A stretch of 17,424 nt of DNA from the NCBI GenBank assembly GCA_031383745.1, contig JANMZX010000590.1, positions 1 to 17,424 on the forward strand, given 5' to 3'. Origin of the DNA: CAISIP01 sp031383745. GTDB lineage: Bacteria > Pseudomonadota > Gammaproteobacteria > Burkholderiales > Burkholderiaceae_C. Under the pieces are notes generated by a model. The model was given only the letters and a program-made list of their open reading frames with translations, was not told where the DNA came from and did not search any database. Below are positions 1-5,277 of this stretch, in pieces (positions within the stretch are counted from its first letter, which is position 1; the number at the start of each line of letters is the position of its first letter). The position numbers were made by a program, and so were the translations under genes.

Positions 1-79
1 CGGCGAGGGCGATTTGTGGGGCGCCGAGGAGCGCAGCGGCGGGGGCGGCGCGCGCAGTGCGCTTCGTCAACATGCTCAT
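1..79 (-). CDS. Probable exported protein, N-terminal fragment (runs off left edge)
   Basis: An ATG at 79-77 on the minus strand opens a frame that stays open to the window edge (26 codons). The visible residues form a convincing signal peptide: a short basic n-region (LTKRTAR, residues 4-10), an Ala/Leu-rich core, and an Ala-Leu-Ala end near residue 26 where signal peptidase I could cut. A purine-rich AGG lies about 6 bases before the ATG; a second in-frame ATG is at 73-71. It reads in the same direction as gcdH, about 390 bases downstream of it. The mature protein is outside the window, so no function can be given. The start codon lies inside one arm of the inverted repeat at 77-130. The call rests on composition only. 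Confidence 0.42.
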   Translation of the reverse strand, partial: MSMLTKRTARAAPAAALLGAPQIALA

Positions 80-130
80 CGCACCTGTCCGAACGCAGCG
101 CCCGCAGGGCGCGTAGTGAGTTGTGCGATG
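77..130. repeat. Nested inverted repeat covering the start of the left-edge gene
   Basis: Outer arms CATCGCAC (77-84) and GTGCGATG (123-130) are perfect 8-bp complements. Inside them is a second perfect stem, GCGCCC (98-103) with GGGCGC (107-112) and a 3-base loop. In the minus-strand transcript the right arm would include the AUG of the left-edge gene and part of its ribosome binding site, so folding could hide the start. There is no T-run after it, so a terminator is less likely. Confidence 0.45.
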
Positions 131-467
131 CGCCCCTGCCGTGACAACGAACGTTGCGGCGAGGCTCACAATTGCGCGAAGCGCTTGTGATGCCGGAGCC
201 AACACCGCAGGGCAGTCTGCGCGTCCAGCGCCAGACCGCCCCACCATGAGCCCCCGCCGGGGCCCGCCTGCCGCGCCGCGCGCCGACGTCAACGCAAAAA
301 GGCAGCGAAAACCACAGCACAAGCCGTCCAGCGACCGACCGCAATGGGCCGAATCCGGGCAATCCGGCCGGTCTCCCCAACAGGCGGCGCCCTTTCCCGG
401 CCACCATTGGCGTCATTCGGGACGATCTGTCCGGCAGCGACGATGGCACCCGCACCGCAACGCGTGG
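80..467. other. Gene-free stretch between gcdH and the left-edge gene
   Basis: I see no convincing gene on either strand in these 388 bases; the open frames here are antisense or low-complexity shadows. The stretch should hold the gcdH transcript end and the promoter of the left-edge gene. Visible structures are the hairpins at 98-112 and 166-190, a small GCCCC/GGGGC hairpin at 250-263, and an imperfect 8-bp dyad at 347-369. None is followed by a T-run in the gcdH direction, so no classical intrinsic terminator can be called. No tRNA-like T-loop motif is present. Confidence 0.5.
166..190. repeat. Hairpin-forming inverted repeat, arms TCACAA/TTGTGA
   Basis: TCACAA (166-171) and GCGC (174-177) pair with GCGC (181-184) and TTGTGA (185-190) around a GAA loop. 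Only the two T's at 172-173 are unpaired, giving ten paired bases in 25. It lies about 85 bases upstream of the left-edge gene start. It could be a regulator site for that gene or a structure at the 3' end of the gcdH transcript; the sequence alone does not decide. Confidence 0.4.
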
Positions 468-1664
468 CTAGTTCGCAAACGCCGCAATGCCAGTCTGCGC
501 GCGGCCCAGGATCAGGGCGTGGATGTCGTGCGTGCCTTCGTAGGTGTTCACCACTTCCAGGTTCACCAGATGGCGCGCCACGCCGAACTCGTCGGAAATG
601 CCGTTGCCGCCCATCATGTCGCGCGCCAATCGTGCGATATCGAGCGCCTTGCCACAGGAGTTGCGCTTGAGGATGGAGGTAATCTCGACCGATGCGGTGC
701 CCTCGTCCTTCATCCGGCCCAGGCGCAGGCAGCCTTGCAGGCCCAGCGCGATCTCGGTCTGCATGTCGGCGAGTTTTTTCTGTATCAACTGGTTGGCGGC
801 CAGCGGGCGCCCGAACTGCTTGCGGTCCAGCGTGTACTGGCGCGCGCGCAGCCAGCAGTCTTCGGCGGCGCCCAGCGCGCCCCAGGCAATACCGTAACGC
901 GCCGAGTTCAGGCAGGTGAAGGGTCCCTTGAGCCCCTGCACCTCCGGGAAGGCGTTTTCCTCGGGGCAGAACACGCCGTCCATCACGATCTCGCCGGTGA
1001 TCGACGCGCGCAGGCCCACCTTGCCGTGGATCGCCGGTGCACTCAGGCCGGGCATGCCTTTTTCGAGCACGAAGCCGCGGATCGGGCCGACCTGCCCGCC
1101 CTCGGACACTTCCTTGGCCCACACCACGAACACGTCGGCGATCGGGCTGTTGGAGATCCACATCTTGGAGCCTGAGAGCTTGTAGCCGCCGGCCACCTTG
1201 TGTGCGCGGGTAGCCATCGAACCCGGATCGGAACCGTGGTCGGGCTCGGTCAGGCCGAAGCAGCCGATCCATTCGCCTGTCGCCAGCTTCGGCAGGTATT
1301 TCTGGCGCTGCGCCTCGGTGCCGAATTCGAAGATCGGCACCATCACCAGGGAGCTCTGCACACTCATCATCGAGCGGTAGCCGGAATCGACACGCTCCAC
1401 CTCGCGTGCGATCAGGCCATAGGCCACGTAGTTGAGGCCGGGGCCACCATACGCCTCGGGAATGGTCGGGCCGAGCAGGCCGAGTTCCCCCATTTCGCGA
1501 AAGATCGCCACGTCGGTCGTGCCGTCCCGGAACGCCTGTGTCACACGCGGCAGGAGCTTGTCCTGGCAATAGGCGGCGGCGGCGTCACGCACCATGCGCT
1601 CTTCGCCGCTGAGCTGGTCGTTGAGCAGAAACGGGTCTTGCCAGTTGAATGCGGCGTGGGCCAT
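468..1664 (-). CDS. gcdH: Glutaryl-CoA dehydrogenase
   Basis: This is a 398-residue FAD-dependent acyl-CoA dehydrogenase that oxidises and decarboxylates glutaryl-CoA to crotonyl-CoA in lysine, tryptophan and glutarate breakdown, passing electrons to ETF. Glutaryl-CoA dehydrogenase hallmarks are visible: VDSGYRSMMSVQSSLVM (residues 92-108, with Arg97 at the place of the family's substrate arginine), GLTEPDHGSDPGSM (137-150) in the flavin/substrate region, and NTYEGTHDIHALILGR (373-388), where Glu376 is the expected catalytic base. Length is normal. The ATG at 1664 was chosen because GGAG sits 8 bases upstream and the protein then begins like other family members; an upstream ATG at 1724 would add 20 atypical residues. 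It is divergent from the oxygenase gene and shares a dyad-containing control region with it. Confidence 0.95.
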   Translation of the reverse strand: MAHAAFNWQDPFLLNDQLSGEERMVRDAAAAYCQDKLLPRVTQAFRDGTTDVAIFREMGELGLLGPTIPEAYGGPGLNYVAYGLIAREVERVDSGYRSMMSVQSSLVMVPIFEFGTEAQRQKYLPKLATGEWIGCFGLTEPDHGSDPGSMATRAHKVAGGYKLSGSKMWISNSPIADVFVVWAKEVSEGGQVGPIRGFVLEKGMPGLSAPAIHGKVGLRASITGEIVMDGVFCPEENAFPEVQGLKGPFTCLNSARYGIAWGALGAAEDCWLRARQYTLDRKQFGRPLAANQLIQKKLADMQTEIALGLQGCLRLGRMKDEGTASVEITSILKRNSCGKALDIARLARDMMGGNGISDEFGVARHLVNLEVVNTYEGTHDIHALILGRAQTGIAAFAN

Positions 1665-1711
1665 CAGGGTCTCCAGTAAGGGGCGACGGCAGGGGTCGCC
1701 AGTGTTCGATG

Positions 1712-1741
1712 GTAGTACCAGCACCCGCGTGCAGCAACCAA
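1712..1741 (-). promoter_or_regulatory. Candidate gcdH promoter
   Basis: On the minus strand TTGGTT (1741-1736) and TACTAC (1717-1712) are separated by 18 bases, a fair sigma70-like pair. It would start transcription near 1705, about 40 bases before the gcdH ATG. The 27-bp dyad lies just upstream of its -35 box. The match is only moderate. Confidence 0.3.
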
Positions 1742-1752
1742 CGGTTTTTCAT

Positions 1753-1779
1753 CCAGACATGCGTAACTGGCATGTCTGG
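1753..1779. promoter_or_regulatory. 27-bp dyad operator in the gcdH/oxygenase divergent region
   Basis: CCAGACATGC (1753-1762) and GCATGTCTGG (1770-1779) are perfect 10-bp inverted arms with a 7-base spacer. The core contains T-N11-A (T1760, A1772) within ATGC-N7-GCAT, the layout of LysR-type boxes. It sits just upstream of the predicted -35 boxes of both divergent genes, as expected for one shared site. T-runs lie on the wrong side for a terminator. The LysR gene at 3913 is the nearest candidate binder, by inference. Confidence 0.6.
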
Positions 1780-1782
1780 CCC

Positions 1783-1811
1783 TGGTTGTCCCAAACCGGC
1801 TCCACTACACT
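1783..1811 (+). promoter_or_regulatory. Candidate promoter of the oxygenase operon
   Basis: TGGTTG (1783-1788) and TACACT (1806-1811) are spaced by 17 bases. The -10 box is good and the -35 box weak, which suits an activated promoter. The predicted start is near 1818, about 48 bases before the oxygenase ATG. Confidence 0.4.
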
Positions 1812-1824
1812 TGAAGCAGCTTCA
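1812..1824. promoter_or_regulatory. 13-bp palindrome on the predicted oxygenase transcription start
   Basis: TGAAGC (1812-1817) and GCTTCA (1819-1824) are perfect arms around a single A at 1818. The centre falls on the predicted +1 of the oxygenase promoter, directly after its -10 box, which is a typical place for a repressor. Its sequence differs from the dyad at 1753-1779, so a second regulator is possible. Confidence 0.4.
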
Positions 1825-1865
1825 GCGCGCCACCATGGCGCCTCCACACGGCAGGACACACCGAT

Positions 1866-2900
1866 ATGGGCACCCACACGATCCCGCGGATCAACATCTG
1901 CGCACTGTTCGGCGATGACGCGACCGCACGCGCCGAAGTCGACCACGCCATCCTGCAGGCCGCCCGGTCCGCAGGCATGCTGGTGCTCACCGGTCTGCCG
2001 GACTGGGCGGTGCTCGATCCGGCGCGCCGGCGCGTCCTGCTCAGCCTGTTCGCGCTGCCCCAGGCCGAGATCCGCAAGTTGTGGCGCTGGAATTTCGACC
2101 CGGCCCGCCCCAACGTGTACCGCGGCTGGTTCCCGCTGCAGAACGGGCTGGCCACCTACAAGGAAGGCATCGACATGGGCCCGGACCTGGCCTACGGCCC
2201 GGCGGTGGTCGACAACCGCGATCCGCTGCGCGAGGCGACGCCATTGCCGCCCGAGGATGAGTTGCCGGGCTGGCAGGCCTGTGCCCGCGGCTACTACCTC
2301 GCGATGGTCCGCCTGTCTGCGGCGCTGATGCAATCCGTGGCGCGCGGGCTCGGGCTGCCCGAGCACTGCTTCGATGCCGCTTTCGACGGCGGCGTGTCCA
2401 CGCTGCGGCTGCTGCATTACCCGGTGCGGCCACCGGAGTCGTTCGAGGGCGTGCCCGCCGCCGACGCCTGGACCGAGCACCGTGGACAACCGCACTATCT
2501 GCTGGCGCGCGCCCATGTCGACACCGGCTTCATGACGCTGCTGGCCCAAGACGGCGTGGACGGTTTGCAGGCGCAGCTCCTGGACGGCACCTGGGTCGAC
2601 GTGCCCCCGGAAGAAGCCAGCCTCGCCGTCAATTTCGGCAAGGTGCTGGAGCGCTGGACAGCCGGCGCCATCCGCGCCACCGTCCACCGCGTGCTGGGCT
2701 CTGGGCGCGAGCGGTACTCGATACCGTTCTTCCATGAAGCGCGGGTCGATGCGGTGATCGCGCCCTTGCCGCTGCCCGGGGCAACCCCCTTCGCGCCGTT
2801 CTATTTTGGTGACCATCTTTGGCAGGCCACCACCCAATTCGTCGAACAGCGCGGCATCGCCCACCTGCGCACCCCACTCGGAGACCCGCCCGCACCATGA
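1866..2900 (+). CDS. Isopenicillin N synthase-type 2-oxoglutarate/Fe(II) oxygenase
   Basis: This 344-residue protein belongs to the soluble non-haem Fe(II) oxygenases of the isopenicillin N synthase/flavonoid synthase type. The iron triad is visible as His217 and Asp219 in AHVDTG and His274 in TVHRVL. RYS (Arg283, Ser285) is the usual 2-oxoglutarate anchor. An N-terminal domain (about residues 1-115) precedes the double-stranded beta-helix core. AGGA at 1853-1856 supports the ATG at 1866. The 3' end overlaps the next gene by ATGA, so the two are probably translationally coupled. The substrate cannot be read from sequence; the neighbouring binding protein and divergent gcdH suggest a small carboxylate or related metabolite. 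It is not the CsiD glutarate hydroxylase family, as far as the motifs show. Confidence 0.85.
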   Translation: MGTHTIPRINICALFGDDATARAEVDHAILQAARSAGMLVLTGLPDWAVLDPARRRVLLSLFALPQAEIRKLWRWNFDPARPNVYRGWFPLQNGLATYKEGIDMGPDLAYGPAVVDNRDPLREATPLPPEDELPGWQACARGYYLAMVRLSAALMQSVARGLGLPEHCFDAAFDGGVSTLRLLHYPVRPPESFEGVPAADAWTEHRGQPHYLLARAHVDTGFMTLLAQDGVDGLQAQLLDGTWVDVPPEEASLAVNFGKVLERWTAGAIRATVHRVLGSGRERYSIPFFHEARVDAVIAPLPLPGATPFAPFYFGDHLWQATTQFVEQRGIAHLRTPLGDPPAP

Positions 2901-3892
2901 ATAGCCCATCCCCCACCCGCCGCCAATGGCTGGGAGCCGCCTGCGCAACCGCCCTGTCTGCCTCACCGCTAATCGTCCATGCGCAGGCCGCGTGGCCCAG
3001 CAAGCCGCTGCGGCTGGTGGTTCCTTTTGCGCCGGGGGGCAGTTCCGAGATCGTGGCCCGTGCCGTCGCCGGAGAAATCAGCAAGACCATCGGACAGAAC
3101 ATGTTCGTGGAGAACAAACCGGGCGCCGCCGGCAACATCGCGATGCAGGAGGTCGCCGCCTCCAGCGACGACCACACGCTGGTGCTGGGCCACATCGGCA
3201 CGCTGGCGGTCAACCCGTACATCTTCGACAAGCTGCCCTACGACGCGGCCAGGGACTTCACCGCCATCACCCTGGTGTCCAAGGTCCCGAGCCTGTATGT
3301 GGTCCACCCCGACCTGCCGGTGAAGGACCTCACCGAATTCGTCGCCCATGCCAGGAGCCGCCCGGGTCAGCTCAACTACGGCTCGGCGGGCAACGGCAGC
3401 GCCGGCCACCTGGCGTTCGAGTACCTGAAGATGGCCACGCAGACTTTTGTGGTCCATGTCCCCTACCGCGGAACCGGTCCGATGCTGACCGACCTGATGG
3501 CCGGGCGCCTGCAGGCCGCCTCGGTGGGCGCGCCCGCGCTGTTGCAGTTCATCAAGACCGGCCGCCTGCGCTGCATCGCCACCGGCACCGCCAGCCGCCT
3601 GCCGCAGTTGCCCGATGTGGCCACCGTGGCGGAGCAGGGCCACAAGGGATTCGAGATGACCCAGTGGTACGGGCTGCTGGCCCCCTCGCGCTGGCCACGC
3701 GCGAATATCGCCAGGCTCGAGGCCGAAGCCATCCGTGCCACGCGCGGCAGCATCGTGCGCGACAAGCTGGCATCGGACACCGCGCTGGCGGTCGGCACGA
3801 GCGGGGCGGAGTTCGACGCCTTCATCAAGGCCGAACAGGCGCGCTGGAAACCGGTGATCGCCCGCGCCCAGATCAAGCCGGACGGCGCCTGA
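2897..3892 (+). CDS. Bug/TctC-family periplasmic solute-binding protein
   Basis: This is a 331-residue tripartite tricarboxylate transporter receptor of the Bug family, periplasmic proteins that usually bind carboxylates. TRRQWLGA (residues 7-14) with a hydrophobic stretch and HAQA (28-31) looks like a Tat signal peptide cut after Ala31. Family landmarks follow: WPSKPLRLVVPFAPGGSSE (33-51), VENKPGAAGN (71-80), LNYGSAGNGSAGHLA (159-173) and VPYRGTGPMLTDLMAGRL (188-205). The ATG overlaps the oxygenase stop (ATGA), and this start gives the signal peptide. No TctA or TctB membrane subunit is nearby, so it is an orphan receptor, common in Burkholderiales. The ligand is unknown; context points to the oxygenase substrate or product. 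Confidence 0.92.
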   Translation: MNSPSPTRRQWLGAACATALSASPLIVHAQAAWPSKPLRLVVPFAPGGSSEIVARAVAGEISKTIGQNMFVENKPGAAGNIAMQEVAASSDDHTLVLGHIGTLAVNPYIFDKLPYDAARDFTAITLVSKVPSLYVVHPDLPVKDLTEFVAHARSRPGQLNYGSAGNGSAGHLAFEYLKMATQTFVVHVPYRGTGPMLTDLMAGRLQAASVGAPALLQFIKTGRLRCIATGTASRLPQLPDVATVAEQGHKGFEMTQWYGLLAPSRWPRANIARLEAEAIRATRGSIVRDKLASDTALAVGTSGAEFDAFIKAEQARWKPVIARAQIKPDGA

Positions 3893-3912
3893 ACGACATC
3901 GACGGCACACCC

Positions 3913-4896
3913 GTGCGCCGCCGGATCCCCGCCACCCACACCCTGTTGTGCTTCGAGGCAGCCGCACGGCACGAAAGCTACACCCGCGCGGCCCAGGAAC
4001 TGTCACTGACCCAGAGCGCCGTGTCGCGCCAGATCGCGGCCCTGGAGTCCTTTGTCGGCCAGACGCTGTTCCAGCGCACGCGACACGGTGTGGCGCTGAC
4101 CGAGCGCGGCAGCAGTTACGCGCGCCAGGTGCGCCAGCGTCTGCAAGCGCTCGAACACGACACCCTGGAAGCCATGTCCGGGCCTGGCGAGGCACGCTCC
4201 ATCGCGCTGGCCGCCGTGCCGACCTTCGCCACCCGCTGGCTGATCCCGCGCCTGCCCGACCTGGCCGCGCTGCACCCGGAACTCGTCGTGCATATCGAAA
4301 CCCGCACCCGCCCTTTCCTGTTCTCCGACACTGGCTTCGATGGCGCGTTGTACGCCGGCACACCGGAGCAGGTGGCCAATTGGGCCGGCACCCAGTCGGT
4401 CGAGTTGTTGCGTGAGGAACTGGTCCCGGTGTGCGCCCCGGCGATGTTGCGCGGCAGGCCGACGCTGGACGCCGCCGAGCTGGCAGACCTGCCGCTGCTG
4501 CAACAGAGCACCCGCCCCCTGGCATGGCAGCAATGGTTCGAAGCCGCCGGCGTGAGCACACCGGCCGCGTTGTCGGGGCCGCGGTACGAGCTGTTCTCGA
4601 TGACTGCAGCCGCCGCCGCGCACGGCCTGGGGCTGGCGCTCGTGCCGCGCCTGCTGGTCGAGACGGAACTCGCCAGCGGGGCCCTGGTCGTGGCCTGCGA
4701 GAGCCGGCTGCAGGGCGACCGCGCGTACTACCTCGTCATGCCGCAGCGCACCGACACCAAACCCGCGCTGGCGCGTTTTTGCGACTGGTTGCTGGGCCAG
4801 GCCTGTAGCGCAACAACAACACCGCCCGTCGTGGCATCCGGGCAACAGACTGGCGAACATATGCGGCAGCGCGATAATCCATCTGACTCGACATAG
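3913..4896 (+). CDS. LysR-family transcriptional regulator (GcvA-like)
   Basis: This 327-residue regulator has an N-terminal winged helix-turn-helix (about residues 8-66; SYTRAAQELSLTQSAVSRQI at 22-41 is the recognition region) and a C-terminal effector domain (about 94-296). The PTFATRWLIPRLPDL segment (103-117) is typical of the GcvA-like branch. No ATG lies near the domain start; GTG at 3913 is the best candidate, and a CTG at 3889 overlapping the previous stop is the alternative. It lies 20 bases after the Bug gene, probably in the same operon. The last 30 residues after LLGQ are low-complexity and longer than usual. By inference it may bind the dyad at 1753-1779 and control both its operon and gcdH. 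Confidence 0.88.
   Translation: MRRRIPATHTLLCFEAAARHESYTRAAQELSLTQSAVSRQIAALESFVGQTLFQRTRHGVALTERGSSYARQVRQRLQALEHDTLEAMSGPGEARSIALAAVPTFATRWLIPRLPDLAALHPELVVHIETRTRPFLFSDTGFDGALYAGTPEQVANWAGTQSVELLREELVPVCAPAMLRGRPTLDAAELADLPLLQQSTRPLAWQQWFEAAGVSTPAALSGPRYELFSMTAAAAAHGLGLALVPRLLVETELASGALVVACESRLQGDRAYYLVMPQRTDTKPALARFCDWLLGQACSATTTPPVVASGQQTGEHMRQRDNPSDST
4851..4878 (+). promoter_or_regulatory. Candidate promoter of the 106-residue protein gene
   Basis: A good -10-like box GATAAT lies at 4873-4878, with a weak TGGCGA at 4851-4856 (16-base spacing), inside the 3' end of the LysR gene. Transcription would start near 4885, giving a leader of about 25 bases that contains the GGAGG at 4901-4905. 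Confidence 0.3.
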
Positions 4897-4909
4897 ATTC
4901 GGAGGCACC

Positions 4910-5230
4910 ATGACAAGCACCGGCAACAAAAAGGAAACTGGTTTTCCGAGCATCGAGTGGGAGGAGGATGACCGGGCCACGCGGCCGATGCCGCTGCACG
5001 AGCTTCCCCGGCAGGTCGGCATCGACCATGCCATGGAAATCGTCGAGAAGCACCACGAGCGCATTGCCAAGGCGATCCGCTTGTTCTGGGGTACGCGTGA
5101 TTGCGTCGAATACATCCAGAAGCTGGTGATGAGCGGTGGCGACGGTTTCGGCAAGGCCCGCATCGGCTTCAAGCCCGAGGTGGTCTCGGCGCTGATGAGC
5201 CTGATCACGCTGCACCGCGTCGACTCCTGA
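4910..5230 (+). CDS. Conserved-looking small protein of unknown function
   Basis: A 106-residue soluble protein that I do not recognise. GGAGG at 4901-4905, only 4 bases before the ATG, strongly supports the start. It is charged, with no signal peptide or membrane segment. Residues 1-35 look disordered and acidic; residues 37-75 (GIDHAMEIVEKHHERIAKAI and onward) and 89-103 are likely amphipathic helices. A glycine-rich turn SGGDGFG at 75-81 separates them. Codon use matches the neighbours, so it is probably a real gene. It is 13 bases after the LysR gene but may have its own promoter, and it converges on the acetoacetyl-CoA synthetase gene. No function is assigned. Confidence 0.75.
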   Translation: MTSTGNKKETGFPSIEWEEDDRATRPMPLHELPRQVGIDHAMEIVEKHHERIAKAIRLFWGTRDCVEYIQKLVMSGGDGFGKARIGFKPEVVSALMSLITLHRVDS

Positions 5231-5260
5231 GGCGACCGGCCGCACCCGCAACGGGTCGCC
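5231..5260. terminator. Stem-loop between convergent genes
   Basis: GGCGACC (5231-5237) pairs perfectly with GGTCGCC (5254-5260) across a 16-base loop. It starts directly after the stop of the 106-residue protein gene and lies 17 bases beyond the convergent aacS stop. The position fits a bidirectional terminator, but there is no T-run on either side. Confidence 0.35.
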
Positions 5261-5277
5261 GCGCCCTGGTGGAACGG

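Noticed and set aside
163..177. GCTCACAATT, identical to a lac operator half-site
   Set aside because: Only one half is present, no LacI-type gene is nearby, and these bases are better explained as part of the hairpin at 166-190.
123..1175. Plus-strand open frame of 350 codons across gcdH
   Set aside because: It is antisense to gcdH, which has unmistakable family motifs; high GC content leaves long antisense frames open, and the residues are Arg/His/Ala-rich without domain signals.
2969..4561. Minus-strand 530-codon open frame opposite the Bug and LysR genes
   Set aside because: It is a shadow of two well-recognised genes and has the Arg/Pro/Gly-rich composition of an antisense frame.
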